Source of the DNA: Zygnema cylindricum
Lineage: Eukaryota; Streptophyta; Zygnematophyceae; Zygnematales; Zygnemataceae
Assembly (NCBI GenBank): GCA_037447655.1
Contig: JBBHKE010001983.1
Location: 103,860 to 144,804 of the forward strand
Direction: 5' to 3'
Length of the DNA: 40,945 bases
Below are positions 21,615 through 31,299 of this stretch, in pieces. A program made the translations under genes and the position numbers. Position 1 is the first letter of the stretch. Every line of letters starts with the position of its first letter. The notes beneath the pieces are model-generated. The model saw only the letters and a program-made list of their open reading frames with translations, had not been told where the DNA came from and made no database searches.

Positions 21615-21738
21615 AAGGAACGCTTGTGCATTCTATCCACTATGATTTCCGACTCACCAAAAATATCCTCTCTCTCCTTTACCACCTATAGCTCAGCTGC
21701 AGCTGCCGCGTTAGAAGCACTTCAGCTGCACAAAAATC

Positions 21739-22170
21739 TTGCTACTATTCGAGGAGCGAAATTCACTTGATCCTCACATATGTTTTTTGGATAACGGCAA
21801 GGGTGCATTGTTGATCAATGGTATAGCCCCTTCCCTGCCTCTCATGGATACGGGTGCAAAGCCGGTGATATTGGGCTCTAGCTTTGCACTTAAGCTTAGT
21901 CTAACTGTGGACAAGCTTCATTCCACTTCTACTCGCTTGTTAACATCAGCGCGTACAACCAAGCCAGTCCTAGGAATCACTAAGGAACCGCTCGTTTTTA
22001 AGTTCCAGAACGGGAGGGCCATAAACTTTGCTGAGATCTCGGTTCACGCTCTGGTCACTAAATGTAGTGACTATGAATGCCTAGTGGGACATGACATATA
22101 TATTTTGTGTAGAGGGTGGAGTTGACATGCATGATCAGACATTTTCTTATAGGCCCACTAACTTCTCGGA
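21739..22170 (+). pseudogene. pol: Gypsy aspartic protease, broken
   Basis: LPLMDTGAKPVILGS carries the DTGA active site of retroviral-type proteases (about 21838-21880). The later hydrophobic-Gly segment YECLVGHDIYI near 22075 matches the typical LxGxD region before the C-terminal flap. A frame change near 22105 moves the reading into VDMHDQTFSYRP, which ends the domain. It would process the Gag-Pol polyprotein. Its position upstream of the methyltransferase and RT is normal for Ty3/gypsy. Confidence 0.8.
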
Positions 22171-22396
22171 ACGCATAATCTGCATTCCGCTAATTTCCGC
22201 GAGGAAGCCCATGCCTATTATGGCAAATTCGGCCACATCCATACCTGCATTTTCAAGGAATTCGGTGGGGGCCGAAATATTTCATTCATTGTCAGCAGAA
22301 AAAATTGTGCCTGATAGGTTTTACTTACCAGAAATTTTCAGTGACCTAGGTTTTCTTATAGATACGAGGTAATTTGACCGAATCTATAAGCAAACC
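22171..22396 (+). other. Linker between protease and methyltransferase
   Basis: An open reading (22091-22372 frame) of about 70 residues with FSERI, MANSATSIPAFSRNSVGAE and FYLPEIF stretches follows the protease. It ends in TAA at 22370-22372, about 25 bp before the frame of the methyltransferase opens. I recognise no domain; it is probably an inter-domain linker of the polyprotein. Confidence 0.4.
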
Positions 22397-23490
22397 TTGT
22401 CAATTCCACTTTCTCCGGCCTCTCCTATAATCTCACTCCCTACAGACTCTTATGGGTTTCTTCCCATTAATTGGAATCCGGTCCAATTGAAACCTCATCC
22501 AAATGGATTGGTGATTTTAGACCTTTTCGCTGGAATAGGCACTTCCCTCCTTGCATGTTTGCGGAATGGATTATTAATCCGATTTTATTATTCGGTTGAG
22601 ATTGATCCGTTAGAACAGAAAGCACAATTACATCATTGTAATCTGTTGCATTCCCAATACCCACATTTGTTACCAAAATCCGCATACGAGCATATGCATA
22701 CCACCCTCCCACAAGACATCTGGATTGTGGGCAACCATCACTTACAGGATATTGGTCCAATCAATCAAGTTTTTGGCGGATGGGAGTGCCAAAAATGTCT
22801 CGCGCCGGGAAAGGTCTCGGATTAGCCGATCCTCGCACCAAATTATTTTTTGAATTGATCCGCATCCTGCATTTTCTACAAACTTTAGATCATCCTATGG
22901 AGTATATCTTGGAAAATGTCGGAGCCTATAATGATTCAAGACCTACAGTCTTGGCTGATTATCAACGGATTGAACAATTAATTCGTCCGCCTCTTATTAT
23001 TGACGCGGCTCGCCATGGTTCACTAGCACACCGGGTTGGCTCCAAATGGACGAACCTAATCGATATTGGTAGACTCCGTGAGGCCAACTTGTTAGTTCGT
23101 TCTCCTTCTACAGACATTCAGGCTGCCCTTCTTTTTTTCCATAAGGTGCAGCCTTGCATTCAAAAGGACTCTCCCCCTAATTTCAGTGTCAATGTCCTGG
23201 GTCAACCACTCAAGGTGCTTCCTACCTTAGTTTCATACCCACATTCACATGCATTCTCTAATGACGGTACTGGCATGCCCCGAAACATTCATACCGGTGA
23301 GCTCAAAGAGATTACCTCTACGGAACGAGAACTCCTCATGCATTTCATTCCTGGCACTACAACCGCTCCTGGTCTTACGTTACGTCAAAGATGCGCTTTA
23401 TTAGGTCGTGTCATGGACCCTCAAGCTTTGTCTTTTGTTTTAGGTCTCGGGTTTGCAGTTGGTCGCCACTCTCAGGCACATCCATCTTTA
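22397..23490 (+). pseudogene. C5-cytosine DNA methyltransferase (DNMT3/DRM-like) in gypsy pol
   Basis: This domain transfers methyl groups from S-adenosylmethionine to cytosine in DNA. The motifs appear in the order of DNMT3/DRM-type enzymes. Motif I is LDLFAGIGTS (residues 41-50 of the first frame) and the motif II region is YYSVEID. Motif IV is VFGGWECQ with the catalytic Cys at 22787-22789. Then come SRAGKGLGLADPRTKLFFE, motif VI LENVGAY (about 22910), the motif VIII region AHRVGSKWTNL (about 23026) and the C-terminal block RQRCALLGRVMDP (about 23383). Relative to the usual GG-x-P-C, the Pro before Cys is Glu. The reading breaks once: an A run of five (22791-22795) right after the Cys codon shifts the frame, and the rest is open in the 22780-23985 frame. 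Downstream it continues without a stop into the RT linker, so it was part of Pol. The break may be a true inactivating deletion or a sequencing error in a homopolymer. Confidence 0.9.
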
Positions 23491-25300
23491 CCAGCTGGGG
23501 GGATGAATGCATCACTAAGAAAATCTTTCTGTCCCACTCTCCAATGGACCACATTTCAATTTTTCCTCTTTCCTTCTCCAATTCCACCAGTTCCGAAAAT
23601 CTCTATTTACGATATCCTCAATCCTAGCCATACGTCCTGGTCCATTCCCGCATACACGGCTATCCAGTCTACAAGTCCCATGCATATTCCACCCACTCCT
23701 CATTGGAGTGCTGCTTTTCCAACACGCAGTTGGAATCATTCGGTTAATTGCCTTAAACAGACACATGTAGCTTACGAGTTAGGTCAAACGCTTATCGCAG
23801 ATGAGCAGTTGGCCTTTGCACAAGCCATGGAAGTTATGACAACCGAAAATTTTGATGCTCCTAAATGGAAATTCGGCACCAATCTAACAAAGGCCGAACA
23901 AGTGTTACTGAATGACGTAATTTTACGAAATATCGATGCCTTTGCCTTTTTCTATGAACGATTTGGGTCGTCACACTGCTTATAAGATGTCGATAGATCT
24001 TGAAGAAGATCGCCCTATATTTAAACCGAAACATTGTTTGTCACAAAATTGAATCGAAAATGGTAGACAAGCGATGTGCTGAAGTAGAGGAAGCTGGCCT
24101 AATCTGTCGGTCAGACTCCACATTTGCAGCTACCACTGTCATGCCCCGGAAAAAGGATTCCAAGGGTAATTTTACTGAACATCGAATGTGTGATGACTAT
24201 CGTGAACTAAATGCTAGAACGGTTCAAGATCGTCATCCCATGCCTCTTGCCGAAGAAATATTTGATCACGTAGGCAGAGCAAAGAATTTTAGTATCCTTG
24301 ACCTCCGTCAGGGATTCAATCAAATTGAGATAGAGGAAAAAGACCGGCACAAAATTGCCTTTTGGGGTAGCGACGGCCAATGGGAATGGACCGTAATGCC
24401 ATTCAGATTGAAAAATGCTCCGGCAGTATTTCAAAAAAATCATGGACTCCGTTCTTGGAGGCTGTTAGTTTGCTGGATGTTACATCGATGACCTCATCAT
24501 TGCCTCGGCTACTATCGAAGAGCACGCTGCTCACATCGAATGGGTATTGACTGAATTGAAAAAGGTCGGATTAAAATGTCATTCAGCGAAATGCACCTTT
24601 GGAGCTGAGGGAGTGCCTTACCTCGGCCATTTTATCTCGGCTGAGGGGATCACTCCTCTCCAAGCAAAGGTAGAGGCGATCAGTAAATTGCCTGCTCCCA
24701 CGGACCTCACAAGTCAACGAGCCTTTCTCGGACTTGCTAATTATTATCGCAGGTTTGTATCTAATTTTACCACCATCGCATCTCCGATAAACGACCTTCT
24801 CAAGGAGGAAGTGGCGTTTATATGGGGTCCCGATCAAATTTCCGCATTTCAAAAATTAAAAACCGCTTTATCAAGTGCTCCAATTCTCCGTCCTCCCAAT
24901 CACAAACTCCCTTTTTGTCTCCAAACAGATTTTGGGAAACCCGGAATTGCTTCCATTTTGACACAAAGAGAGTTGAGCGGAGAGGAATACGTAGTTGCTT
25001 ACGCGAGTAGAAGCATTAACCGGGCTAAATCAAATTATAGTAGCTACGAAGGAGAGTGTCTAGCCGCGGTTTGGGGAGTCGTTCACTTCCGCCATTATTT
25101 GTACGGAAAACCTTTCACACTCCTAACTGACCATCAGCCCTTACATTGGCTGATGACAAACAATAAGCTTTCCGATAAGCTAGCCCGATGGGCTTTAATC
25201 TTACAAGAATATGACGTTGAAAGAATTCACTGACCCGGTCTGCTTATTCTAAACGCAGATGGAATTTCTCGAAATCCTTTGCCCCGAACAACAGATAACG
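23491..25300 (+). pseudogene. pol: Gypsy reverse transcriptase and RNase H, broken
   Basis: A Pro/Ser-rich linker (23491-23850) joins the methyltransferase to the usual pre-RT segment, KFGTNLTKAEQVLLNDVI and DAFAFFYERFG. Frames change near 23965 and near 24040. RT blocks are STFAATTVMPRKKDSKG (about 24118), HRMCDDYRELNARTV, NFSILDLRQGFNQIEIEEKD (Asp of block A), MPFRLKNAPAVFQ (about 24400) and YIDDLI (24481-24498, catalytic pair), with a frame change just before YIDDL. From 24547 the frame is open for 228 codons with the RT thumb (FLGLANYYRRF) and RNase H: LQTDFGKPG, YEGECLAAVWG and LLTDHQPLHWL supply the acidic residues. A TGA at about 25231 and the tail DGISRNPLPR end the domain. Confidence 0.9.
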
Positions 25301-25486
25301 GAGTTCGACAGGATTTCAATAACGACGATGTTCCCGTCATGTCAATGGGTTCTTATCTTACTTACTGCCTGGCGTCTATTCCGAACCCCCGTCGCGCCAC
25401 AGATCCTTCCCGTGATGGGCCTCTCATTTTTTTCCTATCCTCCCAGACCTTCAGGTCCGGCACAACCTCCGATGAAGAAGACAGAG

Positions 25487-26195
25487 CATAGTTGTCCTAT
25501 TCGTACGGATTCCAACTTTTTTCCGAAAACTACGTAGTATTCGTTACTTTCATACCGTTCGTTAGTTTTCGCTGTACGATGTTCGAAGATGTACGGAAGC
25601 CGTCCCCTTAACCCTAAAAAATCCTCAAAAAAATCCTAAAAACGTACGAAAAACATACAGAAATGTACGTCATTGTACGACATGTGTACCCTAAAAAACC
25701 TAAGAGTACGGATAATGTAAGGCTGCTGTACTGTAATTTACCGGAATGTACGAAATGCACGGGAAGAACCCTAAACACCCTAAAATCCCCCCATCACTAA
25801 CCCTAAAAGTACTGAAATATACGGATGCCGTACGTAGCTGTACGAAAAATGCAAGTCCGTATAACTGAAATATACGGAAAAGTACAAAAATGTACCTTAA
25901 AAATCTCAAAATAATAACCGTCAAAAGTACGAAAAAATACGGACACTTTACGTAAATGTACGAATAATAGTTGGCTGTTTAACATAAATATTTGAGAACG
26001 CACGAGAATTTACCCTAAAACTCCTCATACCCCCTAAAAGTACTGAAATGTACAAAAATAGTACGCAAATGTACGAAAATGTACGGTTACATAGTCAAGT
26101 ACGCATTTTATAACATTTTTTTCATCGTTAAATGCGTATCGTGCGTAGTATTCGCTCCTTCGTTTCGTGCGTATTATGCGCACGGGACAACTATG
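25487..26195. mobile_element. hAT-type MITE in gypsy pol, 8-bp TSD
   Basis: The 709-bp element has terminal inverted repeats CATAGTTGTCC and GGACAACTATG. It is flanked by a perfect 8-bp target duplication AGACAGAG (25479-25486 and 26196-26203). Eight-base duplications are the signature of hAT transposons. It has no transposase frame. The interior is packed with tgtacg, gtacgaaa and tacggaa words on both strands, as in subterminal transposase-binding repeats. It separates RNase H from integrase of the host gypsy element. Confidence 0.88.
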
Positions 26196-26203
26196 AGACA
26201 GAG

Positions 26204-26882
26204 TGAAAAAGAGGGCCAAAAGTGACCTTTGGCTCGGGGGATCTTTAGTTCGGTTGTTGGCAGACGGAAGCCATAGGCACGTTCCACGGCCTACCGAGCG
26301 TCTTTCTCTCATTTAGCAGATCCACACTGAGCTTGGTAACAACGGTACCAAGCAAACGTTAAGTCTAGTTCAGGCACGGTATTGGTGGTCATGAATACAA
26401 GCTAATGTCGCTGCTATTCTGCACAAGTGTGCCACCTGTGACCGTCTCTGAACTTATTTTTCTAACCGGCAGACTACGCTCCAACCTCTACCTATAAGGG
26501 GTTTGTTCTATCGATGGTCAGTCGATTTGGCCGAACCTTTTCCTATCTCATGTAAAAGGAAACAATACATTATGATTATGATCGAAAATTTCAGTAAGTG
26601 GGTAGAAATCGTAGCCCTGCCTCACAAGAGAGCTAAACTAACCACCACAGCTTTTAAGGAACATGTCCTTACGAGATATGGTGCCCCAGCCGAGGTCCTT
26701 ACGGATCAAGGTACAGAATTTCAGAGAGAATTTAAAGAGATGCTTGATGAGGCCCTCATCAATCATCGTCGTACTAGTCGGGATCACCCCCAGGCTGATG
26801 GCCTAGCTAACGGGCAGTCCATTCATTTAAGCGTGCCTTGCGTAAGCATTGCTTAGAAAAACACATTTTGGTTTGGGACGAG
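26204..26882 (+). pseudogene. pol: Gypsy integrase, truncated
   Basis: After the MITE the reading gives an integrase zinc region, IHTELGNNGTKQ...YWWS and CATCDR (about 26310-26450), with in-frame stops near 26313, 26391 and 26449. The catalytic core has the first Asp in RWSVDLAEPF (26524-26526) and the second in VLTDQGTEFQ (26704-26706). The expected third acidic residue after DHPQADGLA is not present: the copy reads NGQ. The frame stops at about 26854, and the C-terminal domain, including any chromodomain, is missing because the sequence jumps into LTR at about 26883. Confidence 0.85.
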
Positions 26883-27658
26883 TCGGATCATTTCCTGCAC
26901 ACAATTTTCAAGTGCAGGAATTATTTATTTTCAGTGTTGAGGATTTTCTGTAGCCATCTTTTTATTTGTAAAATTGTCCGGACAGCTTAGAGGCGATTTT
27001 TTGCCTTTGCGTGAAGTGTCTTGTTTTCTATTACATTGTCAATATCTTGTAAAGCCTTACAAATTAATCTATACAGCTTTGGCGAAGACCTACACGGTTT
27101 CCCTTCACTTTTCTCGTCTTTTTGAGTGGATTTTGACCGCGTTCTCACGACACAAACTTCTTTTCCCGACTGTGGCTGAGCTTTTATTAGTGTGGAATTT
27201 GCATGTTAGGATTATTGATTTGTTGCTTTTATTTCTTGTGATTATGTATTTATTTCTATTTGCTTATGCGCATCTTTTGAGTTTGGCTATCTTAAACATC
27301 ATAAATGTCGGGCATATTGTCATTTTCAGTTTGTTGTTTGTCTTTCTCGGTTGTTTATGCTTTGATTTGTTTTATTTAAGTATAAATTCAAATCATCCTT
27401 GATAAGATAACTCGTGCAAGGAATATAAATAGACCATGGGGCCTAGTGGTCATCCATCGGCTTAGTCGGGGGGGGACTTAACCATAACCAGCTAAGTCGT
27501 TGACCTTTCTTTTTCTTTCACCTTGCCTGTTGTTATATTTATTCATTTTTCTCTTTCGTGTCTTATTTCATTCACAACACATTTTCATCATTTCGGTTTA
27601 AGTGGAGCACAGCTGATGATATTGCATGCACCTTCACGTTATTGACACATGCACGACA
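26883..27658 (+). repeat. 3' LTR remnant of the gypsy element
   Basis: The segment 26883-27465 repeats 16378-16960, with TATAAATA at 27424-27431. It then runs through a G8 run into 193 bp (27466-27658) that ends GCACGACA at the insertion border and has no match after 16960. The U3 start present in the 5' copy is missing, so a deletion joined mid-integrase to mid-LTR. Confidence 0.75.
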
Positions 27659-27662
27659 ATGT

Positions 27663-29112
27663 AAATGGGTATTTAAAATAAAACAGAACCCAGATAATAC
27701 CATTGAGAGATATAAAGCTCGATTGGTAGCGAAGAGGTTCACCCAAAAGGAGGGGATTGCCTATGAGGAGATCTTTGCTCCAGTTGTTCGGTTCCCATCA
27801 GTAAGGATTCTCCTCAGTCTGGCAGCAGCCGAAGATATAGAAATATACCAGATGGATATTAAGACTGCTTTTCTTAATGGTGAGTTAGAGGAAGAAATTT
27901 TCATGAGGCAACCCGATGGGTCCGTGGAGGAAGGAGAAGAGAGCAAAGTTTGCAGGCTCATAAAGTCCTTGTATGGACTAAAGCAGGCTCCCCGACAAAT
28001 GAATAAGAAAACTAGATGAGTTTCTCACCGGTCTGGGAAATATCCAAATCAGCTTTGACCATTCTATCTATATGTTTGAAGATGAGAATGGTGTTATTTT
28101 TATTGCAATTTATGTGGATGATCTGCTTGTGTTGAGTAAATATTTGGAAAAGAGCAATAAGTTAAACAAAGATCTTAGAAGCAGATTTGATATGAAGGAT
28201 TTAGGGGAGGCAAGATATCATTTAGGGATTCAAATGGAGAGATATAAGGGGAAGAAGATTATCGGACTTACTCAGAAAGAAGCAATAGGTAATATGCTTG
28301 AGAAATTCCAGATGGAAAATGCTAACAGTTTTACCACTCCAAAAGACTTGAAAAAAGTAAGTGATGGGAGTGTAGAAGGAGGAGTGATGATCTTAGATGA
28401 TCAGATGAGTCCAGAGGAGAGAGAGTTTATCAAGTCTATTCCTTATAGACAGGTCGTAGGAAGTTTAATCTATTTTATGAACTATACCAAACCGGACATA
28501 GTGGCAGCAGTTGGAGTACTCACTAGGAGTCTTAATGATCCTAAGAAGAGAGACTAGGAGGAAGCCAAGAGAGTCATGAGATATTTGGTGGGAACTAGAG
28601 AGTTATGGTTGCATTTGGGAGGGGAGCACACTGACATCACTACTTGGAGTGATGCTAGTTATGGGGACGCGCCTATGAGGAGATGCACTTCTTGGTATGT
28701 GTTGTATGTTGGGGAAGGTGCTTGTTGTTGGAGCAGTAAGCAACAAAAGGTGGTTGCTCGGTCTACTATGGAGGCTGAGTACACGGCCTCTTGTTCTGCA
28801 GTGAAAGAGCAGATGTGGGTCAAGTCTTTGTTGCAAGAACTCGCGTATATGAAAGAGGGAGTGCATTGAGTGTTTTGTGATAATCAAGCTGCCATTGCAA
28901 TTGCAGCTAATCCAAAACATCATTTTAAGGCTAAACATAGGGACAAACGATTGAGTTTTGTAAGAGAAAAAATTGAGAATAAGATTGTGAAATCTTGTAT
29001 ATAGATCTGATGAGGAAATGGTGGTTGATATGATGACAAAACCGGTACCTTCTCCAAAGTTAAAATATTGCATAGAAAAGTGTGGATTAAAACTGAAGTT
29101 AAAGTTAGACTA
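27663..29112 (+). pseudogene. pol: Copia B reverse transcriptase and RNase H, broken
   Basis: This is the continuation of the copia B pol frame across the gypsy insertion. RT blocks are KWVFKIKQNPDNTIERYK, QKEGIAYEEIFAP, YQMDIKTAFLNGELEEE (Asp), SLYGLKQAPRQ and FIAIYVDDLLVLSK (YVDDL, about 28110). A frame change near 28010 precedes the last block. From 28072 the reading is open to 28557, where TAG replaces an expected TGG. RNase H follows with WSDASYGDAPMRR, STMEAEYTAS and VFCDNQAAIAIA, with TGA at 28867-28869 where CGA is expected and a frame change near 28990. The end CGLKLKLKLD abuts the polypurine tract. Confidence 0.9.
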
Positions 29113-29113
29113 G

Positions 29114-29126
29114 AAAATAAGGGGAG
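29114..29126 (+). other. Polypurine tract of copia B
   Basis: AAAATAAGGGGAG lies directly before the TGTTGAAA start of the 3' LTR, as expected for the plus-strand primer. It differs from the copia A tract by one base. Confidence 0.8.
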
Positions 29127-30133
29127 TGTTGAAACTATTAGATTTATATGGTATTTTCTAGGTCTAAATAGTTTTGTACAAAAAGGAAAAGAAAAAGGCG
29201 GACATCCTCCCTCCACCTCCTCTCTCTACCCACCATACTTGTTGTAGTCACTGAGGGATAGAGAGGGTGGTTGAGCCATGGCTATCCCACCTCAGCAGGC
29301 AGGACTAAAGAGGGACTTAAGTCACTCTCAACAAAAGGTTGAGTCCGGTAGGAGTCGAACCTCCGACCGCCAGAACGCGGCGTAGCCGTTAGGTCTAACC
29401 AGTCTGTCGTAGAAGTCTGATAAGAGATATAGGGTTCGATATTTATTTAAACTATTGTATGGTACTGGAATCAATTAACTGGAATTTGAACGAAGGAATA
29501 TAGACATTGTTAAAATATAGTGCAGATGTCATTTCGCACGAAACAAATGAATCGGACATTTGTTTCGACGGTCGACATTAAATGTCGGATTTAATCCGAC
29601 AGCACATATCATCGCCGAGATCCCGCAATGGTCACTTTGGCTTTTATGGACGTGGCATGACTTGGCGCCACGTGGAAGGATGACATTCGGTCGCGAGAAT
29701 TCTAAGGAATGTACGGACGAGTTGAAAAGTGACACGCGTCCACTGAGTGGCTTTGTCGTACACAAGCTCTACACAAAGGACATCGACCGTAGCACCTATC
29801 TGTACTTTACAGTCATATGATTTGTTCGTACTTCAATAGATAGGGGATGTGAGAGGTGTTTTAGGTCTTAGGAAATTTGGTAGGCCGTCACCTCTCTCTA
29901 AGAGAGCTTTATATAAAATTGGCATTTTTGCCGGCTTATAACTTATCGGTTGGTTGGCCGTTTTCAGTGATTCTTTTTGCTACGGACTCAGAGGAGTCTA
30001 AGCTGCACAAGGGTGCAGTCAAATTGTCAGTTTGCCTTCCTGGACAGCAGTGGTTGTGGCTTGAATTGGGTTAGTTAGATACTATCTACAGGCTTCTTGT
30101 ATTCTGTGGTCCAATGGAGGACACAGAATTTCA
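29127..30133 (+). repeat. 3' LTR of copia B
   Basis: This 1007-bp unit begins TGTTGAAACTATTAG and ends CAGAATTTCA, and is followed by TTAAT. TATAAAAT is at 29912-29919, and a gattt(g)gtt CCAAT-like box lies near 29818. It carries ccatggct near 29277 and an antisense tRNA-like block. Equal length to the 5' LTR with scattered substitutions indicates an intact pair. Confidence 0.93.
29340..29412 (-). other. Antisense tRNA-like block in copia B 3' LTR
   Basis: The minus strand has a D-loop-like ACTGGTTAGACC and a perfect B box GGTTCGACTCC (29351-29361), followed by acceptor-like CGGACTCA. The T-stem GGAGG/CCTAC pairs at 4 of 5 positions. No good 5' acceptor half is found, so a functional tRNA is unlikely, but both Pol III box regions survive. 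Confidence 0.5.
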
Positions 30134-31299
30134 TTAATTCCTCCATTAACACCTCCACGAGGAGGTATATACTCTAATTAAAACAAGTATTCGGTGTTAG
30201 AAAATAAAGTGGAATTGGGAGTGTTTGAAATGAACGATTTCGCGAACCGTCATGTTTTCGGGTTCGTGTCGGAGTTTTTATAATCTCTTCACGTCAAGTA
30301 CATGTTTATTTGTCCAAGTGGTCTTCTTATGTTTACTTTTTGTTACAGTTTGGATTAGTATAGGTGGAATTATCACGTGCCTTGTCCACTAGTTATACAT
30401 GAGTAGAAATGTTTTGTACGTTTTGTTGAGTGAGTAAGAGAGAGAGAGGGACATTGTGAGGTGAAAAAATTGGTTGTTATAAGTATGTTGGTCAACACAC
30501 TTGCCACGGTTGTAATCTAATGGTGCTACATGTGATTTTTTTATCTTGGTGTTTTTTGTGCGTGCCTTGATTGTGCCTTGTTGTGCACCGACCATATTAG
30601 TTGCAACTTGTGGAAAAATTTGTGTATTTGATGCAATTCACCTGTAAACCAGTTGATCTCCTTTGACCTTCAATATTTCATGATTCTAAGAATAGTGGCT
30701 TGTTTGTTTCATTGTTTGCAAGTATATGTTTCATGCGGCCACGACCCTAATTGGAACCTTGGAATCCTTTATTGAAGATCCCATTTTTATCCTAGTAAAG
30801 ACTTAGTAGTTTTAGATCTAGGGCCTCATAGGTCAAACTTCGTAAAAGTAAATACTTTAACCTTGATTGGGCTCTTTTACCAAACATAAGGCGGAGCTTT
30901 CACAACCACATAGTCGCAATCACATTTTTTTTTCCTTTTATCTTCATGTGTATATTGGGTACAAAGTTTGACAAAATGAACGTTAATATCAAAACTACTC
31001 CCAATTAATGAGACAAAGCGTACTTTTGATTTCGGAAAACAAGCTGATGTTATTTCTAACTTTACCCGAACATTAAAGTAAGACTTCCATTAGGGGGTCT
31101 CAATGAACATAAGAATACGTTTATTGGTATTGAAATCTTGTAGAATCCGCCATTATGTAATGTTAGTAAACAACCTTTCACATTTGTGTTATATTAGTAC
31201 AAGTCACACGTAGGTTGTGTCAAGCATTAAAAATCGTGAAAGATTCTTCAAGCGCAAAATTTGAATGAAATGTTTCTATAGAGGGACAAAAATTAAGAT

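Larger units (their letters stand above)
15586..27658 (+). mobile_element. Ty3/gypsy element encoding a DNA methyltransferase, nested in copia B
   Basis: The ends TGTCATGC and GCACGACA form a 7-of-8 inverted terminal pair and are flanked by GTGT (15582-15585) and ATGT (27659-27662), a 4-bp duplication with one difference. The copia B RT reading resumes straight after. The internal gene order is gag, protease, C5-cytosine methyltransferase, RT, RNase H, integrase; RT before integrase is diagnostic of Ty3/gypsy. A 583-bp direct repeat (16378-16960 and 26883-27465) brackets the coding region and represents LTR sequence. Two solo LTRs and one MITE sit inside. The end of integrase and the start of the 3' LTR are deleted at about 26882. 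Confidence 0.85.
4778..30133 (+). mobile_element. Copia element B, complete but interrupted by nested insertions
   Basis: This Ty1/copia element has 1007-bp LTRs at 4778-5784 and 29127-30133, flanked by GTAAT (4773-4777) and TTAAT (30134-30138), a 5-bp duplication with one difference. Its own parts are the 5' LTR, the PBS and leader (5785-6032), gag to integrase (12963-15585), the RT core to RNase H (27663-29112), the polypurine tract and the 3' LTR. It is split by copia A (6033-12962) and by a Ty3/gypsy complex (15586-27658). The RT reading resumes almost exactly across the gypsy insertion: PPNRKPIGC before it and KWVFKIKQNPDN after it. The domain order PR, IN, RT, RH is diagnostic of Ty1/copia. 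The element is dead: every domain has stops or frameshifts. Confidence 0.9.

Noticed and set aside
22785-22800. Programmed minus-one frameshift inside the methyltransferase
   Set aside because: The site lacks a canonical slippery heptamer and a shift within an active-site loop would be odd; a simple base loss in an A run is more likely.
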